Below are positions 1 to 8,305 of a stretch of 64,000 nucleotides of DNA, piece after piece. A model generated the notes under the pieces. The model searched no databases, was not told the DNA's origin, and worked only from the letters and a program-made list of their open reading frames with translations. Both the position numbers and the translations under genes were made by a program. Source of the DNA: Bin5 sp965200685 (GTDB lineage Bacteria; Chloroflexota; Anaerolineae; Caldilineales; Caldilineaceae); assembly GCA_965200685.1 (NCBI GenBank), contig OZ241379.1, positions 2,046,001 through 2,110,000 of the forward strand, written 5' to 3'. Numbering within the stretch: position 1 is the first letter of the stretch; every line of letters begins with the position of its first letter.

Positions 1-344
1 TAGGCTGGAACTGTATCGGTGGTTGCGTCCCAGATGTCCGGTGCTGTGCCGGCCACGGCCGCGGCGTAGAGCTTCTCGCGACGACCACCCCAGGGCTGTA
101 CTTCGACCTCCACGGTGATATCTGGGTGTGCAGCGGAGAACTCCTCATTCATCGGGGCATAGACGATATCCGCGTCGTTTTCAGTGCGAGGATAGGCCCA
201 CACTTCAATAGTCGAAGAACTACTCCCCGCCTCACTGCTGCCTGTTGGGATGGCCGGGGCTACACACGCGGCCAAAAATGAAGTAGCTGTCATGCCGGCA
301 GTTAGCCGCAAAAATTGACGTCGACTCAATGCTGCATGTTTCAT
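1..344 (-). CDS. sugar ABC transporter substrate-binding lipoprotein (5' part, runs off window)
   Basis: I translated this directly from the sequence: 114 codons are visible and the gene continues past base 1. The N-terminus has a twin-arginine-like stretch (SRRQFLRL) followed by a lipobox-like LAAC, then a Ser/Gly-rich linker and a start typical of family 1 extracellular solute-binding proteins (TIEVWAYPRTEND, then a region rich in EEFSAAHPDI). A strong AGGAGG lies just upstream of the ATG at 344. It is expected to be a lipid-anchored protein that captures sugars for an ABC importer; the permease genes would lie beyond the window. The substrate cannot be told from this fragment. Confidence 0.85.
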   Translation of the reverse strand, partial: MKHAALSRRQFLRLTAGMTATSFLAACVAPAIPTGSSEAGSSSSTIEVWAYPRTENDADIVYAPMNEEFSAAHPDITVEVEVQPWGGRREKLYAAAVAGTAPDIWDATTDTVPA

Positions 345-425
345 GGTTTCCTCCTCAAGGAAATTGATTGAATAGATCAGGAAAAACCGTATCTGCATCA
401 GGGCGCAGGATTCGATATGTGCTTC

Positions 426-1910
426 CTACCGAGCCACTGCAGTTAAGTGAGCGGCCACATCTGTCTGTGGGACAGACTCCTGCTGGCCGCTGGTCATGTT
501 TTTGACTGTAACAGAGCCGTTTGCGACCTCCGTTGTCCCCAGCAGAAGGGCAAAAGGGATGTGCCGCAGGGCGGCATAGTTGAACTGTCGCCCCAATTTG
601 TCCATATCTGGGTAGAGATCAACGCGTAGGCCCGCGCGACGCAGGGTGTGGGCCAAGGCTACATTCGCGGCGATGGTCTCGGCATCAAAGTTCGTGACCA
701 GAACCTGGGGCTGCCCGGCTAGGTTTTGCGGAAAGAGGCCCCGCTCTTCCATAATCAACAAAATACGCTCCAACCCCAGGCTCAACCCGCAGGCGGGGAT
801 CGAACGGTTGCTGAACATGCCGATCAGATCATCATAGCGGCCGCCGGCCCCACCGGAGCCGCTCAAAGTCGGAAATTCGATCTCATAGATGGGCCCGGTG
901 TAATAGTTTAGGCCCCGGGCCAGATAGGGATCGATACGGATGTGTTCCTGGGCTGGGCCTCCTGCTGTCAATGCCAGGATCTCCTGCAGCTCGGCCACGC
1001 CCTGCCGACCTGCCACAGACCTCGCCAGCGTATCACGCAACCAGCCCAGCACTGTATCTGCCGTGGTCTGTGGCGAATTGCCATGGCCTGTGGCGAGCTG
1101 CCGTGGCCTGTGGCCAGTACTGGCAGTTGTTGCTTCCATATGTTCGATGTTGAGGGGTTCGCTGGCCATTGGGGTAGGAACTGCGGCCATCAGCTCCAAA
1201 AGAGTCGTAGTAGCCGCCTCGTTGAGGCCCCGGGCCAGCAGCTCCTTCTCCACCCCTTGCAGCCCAATTTTGTCCAGTTTATCAATGGCCATCAGCGCGT
1301 CCGTTTCCAAGGTTGTTGGCACCCCGGCCACTTCCATGAGGCCCCGCAACACCCCCCGGTGGTTCAGGCGTAGCCGGAAACCGTATTCATTGGGGCCGCG
1401 GAATCCCAACTCCTGCAAGACCTGCGCGCCAGCGTTCAGCACTTCCGCCTCCACCAGTTGGCTGGACGAGCCCACGATATCCAGATCACACTGGGTAAAC
1501 TCTCGATAGCGGCCCTTTGCTGGCCGGTCCGCACGATAAACAGGCGCAATCTGATAGCGTTTGAAGTAACGGGGTAGGTCATTGCGATACTCAGCCACGA
1601 TGCGGGCCAGAGGAACCGTCAGATCGTAGCGCAGACCGGCATCGGCAATGGTATCTCCGCTTGGGCTGTCTGTCAATGCTTTCTCCAGTTTGGCACCCCG
1701 CTTGGCCACCCGAAAGATCAACTGATCCCCCTCATCACCGTACTTGCCCAACAATGTATCCAATCGTTCCATGGCCGGCGTGTCCAAAGGCTCAAAGCCA
1801 TAGCTCTGATAGACGCGTTCGATCACTTGGATGACATATTCCCGGCGCAGGACATCAAAAGGTAGGAAATCTCGTGCCCCGCTGATGGGCTTTGTATTAA
1901 ATCGAGCCAC
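426..1910 (-). CDS. hisS: histidyl-tRNA synthetase
   Basis: Class II aminoacyl-tRNA synthetase that charges tRNA-His in the cytoplasm. Visible signatures are the N-terminal GARDFLP, motif 2 region (RYFKRYQIAPVYRADRPAKGRYREFTQCDLDIVG), the histidine-specific ARGLNYYTGPIYE, motif 3 (GLSLGLERIL) and a C-terminal anticodon-binding domain. At about 494 aa it is longer than the usual 420-430. Part of the excess lies around residues 255-285, where three tandem 20-bp DNA repeats (1061-1120) are translated in frame as a His/Gly/Pro-rich segment. The last codons and stop also lie in a copy of the same repeat family (ACTGCAGT at 436-443). Start taken as GTG 1910 after a GGGGG-rich ribosome site; TTG 1913 is the alternative. 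Confidence 0.95.
   Translation of the reverse strand: MARFNTKPISGARDFLPFDVLRREYVIQVIERVYQSYGFEPLDTPAMERLDTLLGKYGDEGDQLIFRVAKRGAKLEKALTDSPSGDTIADAGLRYDLTVPLARIVAEYRNDLPRYFKRYQIAPVYRADRPAKGRYREFTQCDLDIVGSSSQLVEAEVLNAGAQVLQELGFRGPNEYGFRLRLNHRGVLRGLMEVAGVPTTLETDALMAIDKLDKIGLQGVEKELLARGLNEAATTTLLELMAAVPTPMASEPLNIEHMEATTASTGHRPRQLATGHGNSPQTTADTVLGWLRDTLARSVAGRQGVAELQEILALTAGGPAQEHIRIDPYLARGLNYYTGPIYEIEFPTLSGSGGAGGRYDDLIGMFSNRSIPACGLSLGLERILLIMEERGLFPQNLAGQPQVLVTNFDAETIAANVALAHTLRRAGLRVDLYPDMDKLGRQFNYAALRHIPFALLLGTTEVANGSVTVKNMTSGQQESVPQTDVAAHLTAVAR
1061..1120. repeat. three tandem 20-bp units inside hisS
   Basis: Bases 1061-1080, 1081-1100 and 1101-1120 are three near-identical units of consensus CCRTGGYCTGTGGCRARYTG. 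The unit belongs to the dispersed ACTGCAGT/GGCCTGT family and is translated in frame within the synthetase. Confidence 0.85.
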
Positions 1911-2012
1911 CAAACACCCCCTTTGACACAGAAAATTTTGTCATCGTTACCACTATGTCTCGTGCCAAAAATCCAGGCACGTGTACTGCAGTCCCGAGCT
2001 ACTCCTAGTGGT

Positions 2013-3113
2013 TCACTGTAGTTTGCTCTTCAACACTTCTCGATAAGCTGCTACGCGAATACGTCGTAGGTCCCGCTTGTGGCCTAGGAATGCTTTCAGC
2101 CTTTCGAGCAGAAGTTGTGCCCGAAATTCGGCCAACAGATAGTGGCGCAACAGCATAGCCCACAACGGGCCATGCCATTTGTGCGCGTACCGTACTTTGC
2201 TGCGGTTGAAGAGAATCTGTCGCTTGGTACTCACCTGCTCACTGCTACGGCCTTCATAGTGAATGACGATCGCGGCCGGCTCGTACACTACGCGCCAGCC
2301 CGCATGTTTGATGCGGCGGCACAGATCCATCTCTTCACTGTACATAAAGAACTGTGGATCGAATCCACCTACCGACGCCAACACCTCCCCGCGCACCAGA
2401 AGAGCACAGCCCACCAGCCAGTCTACATCCTGCCGACAGGACGCCGACCAGTTGGCTAGATGATAGTGCCGGGTCCAAGGATTTTGCGGCCAGGCCTGTT
2501 CCAACCAAGTACTCTCAAAAAAGCCGGTCAGGGGGGTGGGAAAGCAGCGCCGGCTGCTCTGCAGCGCGCCATCTCCGTAGCGTAATTGTGGCCCGATGGC
2601 CCCGATTGTCTCATCCTCCTCAATGCCCGCGTACAGTGCCCACAGGCTAGCGGGCAGGAGTTCTGTATCCGGGTTCAGGAACAAGACGAAGCGGAACCCT
2701 AGGGGCGAGTCCCTGCTCCCCTCTTTCCAGTCGCCATGAATCACTCCCAGTGCCTCCAGGGCCCGGTTGTTGCCACGGGTGAACCCTACATTTTCGTCGC
2801 TGAAGATCGCCTGCACCCAAGGGAAGCGACTCGCCAACAGCGAGGGGGTAGCATCATCGCTGGCATTGTCAACCACCACGACCTGAACAGTCGCCTCTAG
2901 GCGCGGGCCGAAGCCGCGGATATGTAGATCGTCCGTCGCTTGGGTTTGGGCTTTGATAGATGTAAGGCAGGCCCGCAGATGATCCCAGACGTTCCAAGAA
3001 ACGATGATGATCCCTAGGTCTGTAACTGCAGTGGCCTGTGGCCTGTGATCTGTGGCCTGTACCTGCAGGTGCTTCTGGTGTTGGGTGTTTGGTATTGGGA
3101 TTTGAGTATTCAT
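2013..3113 (-). CDS. family 2 glycosyltransferase (rhamnosyltransferase-like)
   Basis: GT-A fold glycosyltransferase that would transfer a sugar from a nucleotide donor to a cell-surface glycan. The Rossmann-like start LGIIIVSWNVWDHLRACL, the VVVDNASDD motif, FLNPDTEL (DxD-type metal site), the WLVGCALLVR segment and the MYSEEMDLCRRIKHAGW acceptor/catalytic segment are all visible and fit the WbbL-like group. The first 30 or so residues before LGIIIV are Gln/His/Thr-rich and encoded by a dispersed repeat (3023-3139), so the native start is uncertain; I chose ATG 3113 over GTG 3119. It runs in the same direction as the polyprenyl synthase upstream, consistent with a lipid-carrier-linked glycan role, though the link is inferred. 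Confidence 0.88.
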   Translation of the reverse strand: MNTQIPIPNTQHQKHLQVQATDHRPQATAVTDLGIIIVSWNVWDHLRACLTSIKAQTQATDDLHIRGFGPRLEATVQVVVVDNASDDATPSLLASRFPWVQAIFSDENVGFTRGNNRALEALGVIHGDWKEGSRDSPLGFRFVLFLNPDTELLPASLWALYAGIEEDETIGAIGPQLRYGDGALQSSRRCFPTPLTGFFESTWLEQAWPQNPWTRHYHLANWSASCRQDVDWLVGCALLVRGEVLASVGGFDPQFFMYSEEMDLCRRIKHAGWRVVYEPAAIVIHYEGRSSEQVSTKRQILFNRSKVRYAHKWHGPLWAMLLRHYLLAEFRAQLLLERLKAFLGHKRDLRRIRVAAYREVLKSKLQ

Positions 3114-3139
3114 GGGCACTGATCACGGGTGTCAACTGC
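3023..3139. repeat. dispersed ACTGCAGT...CACGGGTGT element
   Basis: Begins with AACTGCAGTGGCCTGTGG, continues with degenerate GGCCTGT units, and ends with GATCACGGGTGTCAAC. It covers the glycosyltransferase start and the gap to the upstream gene. One of the clearest full-length copies. Confidence 0.7.
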
Positions 3140-4274
3140 CACGTTGCACGACAAACGCGCACAGACCCAGGAGAGAGGTCTTGCAGAGGCTGTCATTGAA
3201 GGATGCTAGGTTTTGGACGGCCCGATCCAGAAAGCCAAGGGCTTCTTCGCGGGCGGCTTCAATCGAACCACTGGCGCGCACAGCCTGCACGATCTCCTGC
3301 ACTGTACCCAACAGAATGCGGGGATTGCCGGCTGCGGCACTCTCTCTGGCTTGGAGCAGCCGGGCCACCAGTTGCTCCGGTTGGGACAGATTGTGTAGGT
3401 AATAGAGAAAGGGCAATGTCAGCGTGCCTTGGCGTAGGTCGCTGCCCGCCGGTTTGCCGAGGGTGGTGTTGTTGCTTACGAAATCAAGGATGTCGTCCAC
3501 AATCTGGAAGGCCATACCGAACTGATAGCCGAAGGATTTCAGATCTTGGATCTGCTCCTCCGGCAGCCCTGCAAGCACTGCTGCTGCTTCTGTAGCTGCG
3601 CTGTAGAGGCTGGCTGTCTTGGCATAAATGCGCTGATAGTATGCTTTCCACTCTTGGTCGAAATCATTGCGATCTGAGAGCTGCCGCATCTCACCATCAA
3701 CGATCACACGCAGAGTATCACTGAACAGAGCGATGACCCGCACACTGCCGGTCTCGGCCGCGAACTGGGCAGAACGGGCAAACATATAATTACCGGCCAA
3801 GACCGTTGCCCCCGGGCTCCAAGTGGCATTGAGTGTCGGCGCGCCCCGGCGCAACAGAGCACCGTCAATGACGTCATCGTGGACAAGTGTGGCTGTGTGC
3901 AACATCTCCACGGCGGCTGCCAGTGCGATGAGCTGCTCGTTGTGGTCTGCGCTCGGTACACCGCCGTTGGGCGCGGTGGGGTCATTCTGTAGGCCAGCGG
4001 CCAACAAGGCGAGGGCCGGCCGTAGCCGTTTCCCTCCTTGGCCGATCAGTTCAATGAAAGCATTGGCTAGGGGTGCAAACACGCCGCTATCAACGGCCTT
4101 CATCTTGTCTTCAACCTGCTGAAGTGCTGCGTGAACCGGGGTCAGCAGAGCCGGCGCATCCTGTGGTGTGGCTAGGGCGAACTGCAGTGGCGAGTGTAGA
4201 GTATAGAATGGTGAGTGGCGAGTTACGGCAGTTGCCTCTTCACTCTCCATGAACAACTGGGGTTTGCTCTCCAC
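3132..4274 (-). CDS. polyprenyl diphosphate synthase (long-chain trans-isoprenyl synthase)
   Basis: Condenses isopentenyl diphosphate onto an allylic primer to make the long isoprenoid chain of quinones or lipid carriers. Both aspartate-rich metal sites are present: the first in LVHDDVIDGALLRRGAPT, the second in FQIVDDILDFV. The substrate region GGKRLRPALALLAAG is also clear. Length is about 380 aa against 320-340 for the family. The excess is an N-terminal stretch (TRHSPFYTLHSPLQF) encoded by a dispersed repeat. The start at GTG 4274 has a GGAGAG six bases upstream but lies in repeat DNA; ATG 4250 is possible. The chain length of the product cannot be read from the sequence. Confidence 0.9.
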   Translation of the reverse strand: MESKPQLFMESEEATAVTRHSPFYTLHSPLQFALATPQDAPALLTPVHAALQQVEDKMKAVDSGVFAPLANAFIELIGQGGKRLRPALALLAAGLQNDPTAPNGGVPSADHNEQLIALAAAVEMLHTATLVHDDVIDGALLRRGAPTLNATWSPGATVLAGNYMFARSAQFAAETGSVRVIALFSDTLRVIVDGEMRQLSDRNDFDQEWKAYYQRIYAKTASLYSAATEAAAVLAGLPEEQIQDLKSFGYQFGMAFQIVDDILDFVSNNTTLGKPAGSDLRQGTLTLPFLYYLHNLSQPEQLVARLLQARESAAAGNPRILLGTVQEIVQAVRASGSIEAAREEALGFLDRAVQNLASFNDSLCKTSLLGLCAFVVQRGS

Positions 4275-4291
4275 TCTTCACTCTCCACCTA
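4180..4291. repeat. dispersed repeat element, GGAGAGT subtype
   Basis: Starts AACTGCAGTGGCGAGTG and continues with GAGTGG / CACTCTCCA units up to the tatD stop. It supplies the N-terminal codons of the polyprenyl synthase. Confidence 0.65.
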
Positions 4292-5228
4292 TGCCAAACA
4301 GAGAGCAAGCCGTTGCGGTCGTTCGGGTTGCGATCTCCTGCACTGGCACAGCAAAAAGTTCGGCCAATCTCTCCGCTACGAGGGCCACATAGGCTGGTTC
4401 GTTGCGTTTCCCTCGGAAGGGATGGGGCGTCAGATAGGGCGCGTCCGTTTCTAGGACCAGCCGGTCAAGGCGTAAATTCGGGATCAGCTCATGCAGGTTG
4501 TGGGCATTTTTGAATGTGACCGGGCCGCCTAGGCCGAGGACAAAATTCCAGCCATAGGCCCTTTGTGCTAGGGCGGCATCCCCGTTGAAGGCGTGCAGTA
4601 CACCCCAAAACGGGCGCGTTGCGATGGATGAATTGCGGGTGCGGGCACTGGTTGCCCATTCGTCCAGAATCTCCGCCACATCTGCAGACGCGTCCCGGTT
4701 ATGAATCATCACCGGCAGGCCGAGGTCAGCGGCTAGGAGAAGTTGCGCCCGAAATGCCTGCATCTGTCGTTGCCGGGGTACCTTGTCCCAATAATAATCC
4801 AGCCCGATTTCACCGATGGCGACAACTTTCGGATGGGCTGCCAGTTGGCGCAGTTCTGTCAATGTCTGTTCGTTACACACCCCATTTGATCCTTGCCCCT
4901 GGGACGCAGTGCCTGCTGGCAAATTGCAATCGGGGGCGTAAAGTTCAAAGCTGCTGTTGGGGTGGATGCCCACTGCAGCGTACACATGCGAATACAGGTC
5001 CGCCAACGCGATGGCCTGCCGACAGTGGAATCGGTCAATACCGGGGTTGATGATCATCCGTACCCCGCGCGCCTGTGCCCGCGCCACAACGGCCGCCCGG
5101 TCCGCAGCGAACTGGTTTAGATCTAGATGACAGTGGCTGTCGATTAGCGTTGAGATCGAATCAGAATTCACAGGAAAATCACAGGCTTCCACGCAGGCGT
5201 ATAGGATATGACCCGACACTCTGATCAT
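4278..5228 (-). CDS. tatD: TatD family metal-dependent deoxyribonuclease
   Basis: TIM-barrel hydrolase of the TatD/YcfH family, a 3'-exonuclease on DNA. The metal ligands are visible in order: DSHCHLD (HxH), GEIGLDYYW (Glu), MIHNRDA (His), HAFNGD (His) and ETDAPYLTP (Asp). Length is about 316 aa, longer than the usual 260, with an N-terminal lead-in of some 25 residues and a small insertion (PAGTASQGQGSNGVCNEQTL) near residue 125. The start is ATG 5228 with CAGGTC upstream; an in-frame TTG at 5264 would add 12 residues. It ends 3 bases before the polyprenyl synthase start, so the two are probably cotranscribed. Confidence 0.92.
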   Translation of the reverse strand: MIRVSGHILYACVEACDFPVNSDSISTLIDSHCHLDLNQFAADRAAVVARAQARGVRMIINPGIDRFHCRQAIALADLYSHVYAAVGIHPNSSFELYAPDCNLPAGTASQGQGSNGVCNEQTLTELRQLAAHPKVVAIGEIGLDYYWDKVPRQRQMQAFRAQLLLAADLGLPVMIHNRDASADVAEILDEWATSARTRNSSIATRPFWGVLHAFNGDAALAQRAYGWNFVLGLGGPVTFKNAHNLHELIPNLRLDRLVLETDAPYLTPHPFRGKRNEPAYVALVAERLAELFAVPVQEIATRTTATACSLFGIGGE

Positions 5229-5310
5229 CTTGACCTGATTTGGTCGGCCCTGTTGTGTCGCCAACTCTCTTCAGTGCTTGTTAATTTTATCACATATCCC
5301 AATCGCTTAG

Positions 5311-5364
5311 AAACTGCAGTGGCCTGTGACTAGGGCAACCAAACATCTGTGGCGCGCACCTGCC
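5311..5364. repeat. dispersed ACTGCAGT element, intergenic
   Basis: AAACTGCAGTGGCCTGTGAC begins the copy, which lies between tatD and the phosphohexomutase. Its right end is degenerate. Confidence 0.55.
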
Positions 5365-5372
5365 ATAATGCT

Positions 5373-6812
5373 TCAGCCTCCATGGGCCATTGGAGTTAGC
5401 AGTTTCTGACCGTCGGCGAGGATGGCATCCAGCTTCTCTTTCTGGGATGTCTCCGTATAGACTCGAATCAGTGGTTCTGTCCCTGAGAAGCGCACCAGCA
5501 ACCAGCCTCCATCCTCCATCACAAATTTGTAGCCATCAATGGTAATACATTCAGTGATGGGGATGCCGCCGAGGGTGCGCCCGCTGATGTTGATGTTCTC
5601 CAATGTCTGTTGGGCAGCTATTTTCATTTCATGGCCGGTCAGACGGATGTCGATGCGGCTGTAGAAGTGCTCGCCTACTTTTTCAAACAGAAGTTGCAAC
5701 AGTTCCGTGGGCTTTTTACCGGTACGTACCATCAGGTCCAGTAGGCAGAGATTGGCCAAAATGCCGTCTCGCTCCGGCACATGGCCGCGAAAGGCATAGC
5801 CGCCGCTCTCCTCGCCACCGATGAGGGCATTATGTTCCAGCATGGCTGGGGCGACGAATTTGAAGCCGACACCTGTTTCAATCACCGGAACATCATAGTG
5901 CGCGCCCAATTTGTTGAGCATAGATGTTGTACTGAGGGTCTTGACAATCGGTCCCCGTTCGCCTCGTACCTCTAGGAGATAGTAGGCCAACAACCCGTAC
6001 ACCCGCAGTTGGTCGACAAATTTGCCGTTCTCATCGCCGAAACCGCAGCGGTCCGCATCACCATCTAGAAAGCAGACACAGTCCGCGGCTGCTGTGCGGG
6101 CTAGGGCCAGCCCGGCATCTACATTGGGGGGGATCGGCTCTGGGCGGGACATTTCTGGGAAGATTGGGTTGTGCTCTGCGTGAATTTCGATGATGTCTGT
6201 TTTGTCCCCTGCTAGAATTTTCGTCAGCCAGCCGGCCCCGTTGCCCCACATAGTGTCCACAATGATCTTCAGGCCTGCTTTGCGGATCGGGGTCACGTCG
6301 ATGAGCTTGGCCAGATGGGCCAGATAGGAGGCTTGCGGCTGGAAGTAACGGATTCTGCCGTCCGTCAGAGCTGTGTCTAGAGGCATGTGGCGGCATGTAT
6401 GTGTGTCAGGGATACGGGCTTCAATGGCCCGCAACCCATCGGGCGCGACCGCGCCGCCATTCGCATCCCGCACTTTGAAGCCGTTGTCTTCCGGGGGATT
6501 ATGGCTAGCAGTGATGTTCACCGCACCGATGGCGTTGTTGTCAACTACACTGAAGCTGATCACCGGCGTCGGGGTAGCCCCAGCGGTCAGCAGTACCTGC
6601 AGGCCGTTGCCGGCCAGAATTTCTGCCACTGCGGCAGCGAAGTGTTCACCCTGAAAACGCTTGTCATAGCCGACGACAACGGTTTTGCCAGCATGGCCCC
6701 CGTCCAACAGCCAATCAGCGTAGCCTTGGGCGCAGCGGCGCACATTGGCAAATGTGTAGTCGTCGGCCATGCGTCCACGCCAGCCATCGGTACCAAATTG
6801 AATTTTTGTCAT
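5373..6812 (-). CDS. phosphoglucomutase/phosphomannomutase
   Basis: Alpha-D-phosphohexomutase that interconverts hexose 1- and 6-phosphates to supply nucleotide-sugar synthesis. All four family signatures are visible: the phosphoserine loop in ITASHNPPEDNGFKV, the metal loop DGDADRCGFGDENG, the sugar-binding loop GGEESGGYAFRGH and the phosphate-binding loop RFSGTEPLIRVY. The 479-aa length is normal. The start ATG 6812 follows GAGGACGTAGG. Specificity for glucose, mannose or glucosamine phosphate is not decided by these motifs. Confidence 0.93.
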   Translation of the reverse strand: MTKIQFGTDGWRGRMADDYTFANVRRCAQGYADWLLDGGHAGKTVVVGYDKRFQGEHFAAAVAEILAGNGLQVLLTAGATPTPVISFSVVDNNAIGAVNITASHNPPEDNGFKVRDANGGAVAPDGLRAIEARIPDTHTCRHMPLDTALTDGRIRYFQPQASYLAHLAKLIDVTPIRKAGLKIIVDTMWGNGAGWLTKILAGDKTDIIEIHAEHNPIFPEMSRPEPIPPNVDAGLALARTAAADCVCFLDGDADRCGFGDENGKFVDQLRVYGLLAYYLLEVRGERGPIVKTLSTTSMLNKLGAHYDVPVIETGVGFKFVAPAMLEHNALIGGEESGGYAFRGHVPERDGILANLCLLDLMVRTGKKPTELLQLLFEKVGEHFYSRIDIRLTGHEMKIAAQQTLENINISGRTLGGIPITECITIDGYKFVMEDGGWLLVRFSGTEPLIRVYTETSQKEKLDAILADGQKLLTPMAHGG

Positions 6813-6931
6813 CCTACGTCCTCTTGTGTCAGGGATTTTCTGATTCTTGTGCCTGCTGCTACCGGCACCCCGTCATTGGGGGCACGCCACTTTGGGACAC
6901 CGTAAAGGTAAGCCTAATACAAGAAGGGCGA

Positions 6932-7216
6932 ATGAGCAAAGAAGGTAGCGTAAATGTAGAAAAGATGATAGAGTATTCAGTAGTATGTGATCAGCGGCCA
7001 GTAACACTAGATGACTGCAGTCTAAGGACAGTAGTTACGCATGTATTGGATTACCCTATCAATGAAATGCGAAGGGAAAACGATGACAAAACATGGACTT
7101 CAGATTCTGGTGACAGGAGGACGACCTCTGGAACATACTGCTCTGATGGAAAAGCTGAGAGCGGAGGGAGCAATGGTATCAGAGGCAACAGACTTTGCGG
7201 CTATCCTTCAGGTTAG
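6932..7216 (+). CDS. small ORF upstream of the receiver-like gene, uncertain
   Basis: ATG 6932 follows AAGAAGGG with good spacing and opens a 94-codon frame. The first 45 or so residues (SKEGSVNVEKMIEYSVVCDQ onward) look like ordinary soluble protein. The remainder overlaps the next gene in another frame and is low-complexity. It could be a short gene, or the 5' part of the receiver-like gene broken by a frameshift near 7075. No family recognised. Confidence 0.3.
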   Translation: MSKEGSVNVEKMIEYSVVCDQRPVTLDDCSLRTVVTHVLDYPINEMRRENDDKTWTSDSGDRRTTSGTYCSDGKAESGGSNGIRGNRLCGYPSG

Positions 7217-7700
7217 CCAAAACAACATGCTAGACGTTCTTGTATTGATAGAACCTCTGCCATACAGGGGGCGTCTACGGCAAATCGTTGCTTTGCTACG
7301 TGCTCAGAATGCCACGACAAAGCTGGTGATCTTGAGCACGAACGACGTACCGGAACGAGAGCAAGCCACACTTAAGGTTGGGGCTGGTTGGACGAGGCAC
7401 AGTTCTCCCAATCCGAGAGCCGCTCTAAGAGCGGCTGGATACCACTATACTCCTCCGCCATTTGCTGGCATCAGGAACACACACTTTACCCGGCCTCAAA
7501 CATATCAACCGTCCCTATGTGGTCGAAAGACGTTCCGAGATCACGCCATAATTGAGGGTGCTGACAGCTATACGACACAAGAGTACACAGGATGGATTCC
7601 ACCGGGCGAACCAAATCCCGAGGTTCATCGGAGCGGCCCTTGGCCCTATCGAACATGGCCAGCATATGTAGCCTGGTGGCATCAATATACTGACGATTAG
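7083..7700 (+). CDS. receiver-like domain protein of unknown function
   Basis: About 205 aa. The first 100 residues resemble a response-regulator receiver fold: ILVTGG strand, a hydrophobic helix, VLVLIEP where the phospho-acceptor strand would end, and KLVILSTND. The usual acidic pocket is not evident, so it would be a pseudo-receiver. The C-terminal half is rich in Pro, Trp, Tyr and His (WIPPGEPNPE, WPYRTWPAYVAWWHQY) and matches nothing I recognise. I chose ATG 7083 (after GAAGGGA) over an upstream TTG-type start. It sits 17 bases before the first lipoprotein gene and is probably cotranscribed with the export cluster. Confidence 0.6.
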   Translation: MTKHGLQILVTGGRPLEHTALMEKLRAEGAMVSEATDFAAILQVSQNNMLDVLVLIEPLPYRGRLRQIVALLRAQNATTKLVILSTNDVPEREQATLKVGAGWTRHSSPNPRAALRAAGYHYTPPPFAGIRNTHFTRPQTYQPSLCGRKTFRDHAIIEGADSYTTQEYTGWIPPGEPNPEVHRSGPWPYRTWPAYVAWWHQYTDD

Positions 7701-7717
7701 AGGAGGAGGAAACCAAC

Positions 7718-8077
7718 ATGCGTCACAAGATGAACATAGCCCTCGTGCTTTGCCTGCCTCTGCTGGCTTCGTGCGGCCCCGTGGGGGATACTCTGCTCTA
7801 CAATGAATGGTATAGGACGAGGTGTCCCGGATTCCCCAGCCTCGCGGAGGTAGAATTGGTTCTGGCTGAACACCAAGAACTTGTGCAACGCATTGAGAGT
7901 ATCCCTGACGTGGCTTTTGTGGAGATTGGTGATTGTCCAGGGGGCAAACATCTTGAAATCTACTTCGGAGGTGTTGCAACGGGTCGGGAGATTCTCGAGC
8001 TCTTTGATGAAGCTGGCGCGCGCGAGGAAGGACCTAGGACATTCTTTGGTATTCCCTTTCTACTGTTCAATATTTAG
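7718..8077 (+). CDS. small lipoprotein, paralogue 1 of 3
   Basis: A 119-aa protein with a short signal peptide and lipobox (LPLLASC). The mature part has one Cys pair candidate (RCPGFPS and DCPGG), an amphipathic segment LAEVELVLAEHQELVQRIESI and a conserved tail (EEGPRTFFGIPFLL). No known family recognised. A strong GAGGAGGAGG precedes the ATG. It is the first of three tandem copies upstream of an ABC exporter, so an extracytoplasmic role linked to that exporter is a reasonable guess. Paralogue divergence is concentrated between the two Cys-containing segments. Confidence 0.8.
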   Translation: MRHKMNIALVLCLPLLASCGPVGDTLLYNEWYRTRCPGFPSLAEVELVLAEHQELVQRIESIPDVAFVEIGDCPGGKHLEIYFGGVATGREILELFDEAGAREEGPRTFFGIPFLLFNI

Positions 8078-8305
8078 GGCCCGTCTATCTCTGGAGAGAT
8101 GTTCCCGCTTGAATAACAGCTTGTCTGGCAGGGTTTCGCGGACACTCCTGTGCATCCGCGAAACCCTGTTGGCAATGTATCCACTAGAAGTTCCTGCATG
8201 GCACGTAGATGCAGCGTCAACAACGTGAATCCGCATCTGTCGTCAGACAGCTCTAGGGCCTTCAGTAATATGGTGGCACCTAAGTTTCTAAAGGAGGAAA
8301 CTGAC
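8078..8305 (+). repeat. duplicated spacer, copy 1
   Basis: The spacer after each lipoprotein gene is nearly the same (8078-8305, 8681-8923 and 9305-9489). It holds a short palindrome ATCTCTGGAGAGAT, a 14-bp-stem hairpin, and, in copies 1 and 2, a conserved stretch leading to the AAAGGAGGAAAC ribosome site of the next copy. Confidence 0.85.
8129..8168. repeat. perfect inverted repeat, loop orientation A
   Basis: Arms CAGGGTTTCGCGGA and TCCGCGAAACCCTG flank the 12-base loop CACTCCTGTGCA. No T-run follows on the plus strand, so it is not a standard intrinsic terminator. Confidence 0.95.

Noticed and set aside
940..1509. Plus-strand open frame opposite hisS
   Set aside because: Shadow of the synthetase gene; Ser/Arg/Pro-rich translation without any family signal.
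1961..1981. Hairpin CGTGCC...GGCACG upstream of hisS as a terminator
   Set aside because: Six-base stem and no T-run on either strand.
8129..8168. Intrinsic terminator between lipoprotein genes
   Set aside because: The stem is strong but is followed by TTGGCAATG, not a T-run, and the loop inversion is not explained by a terminator role.
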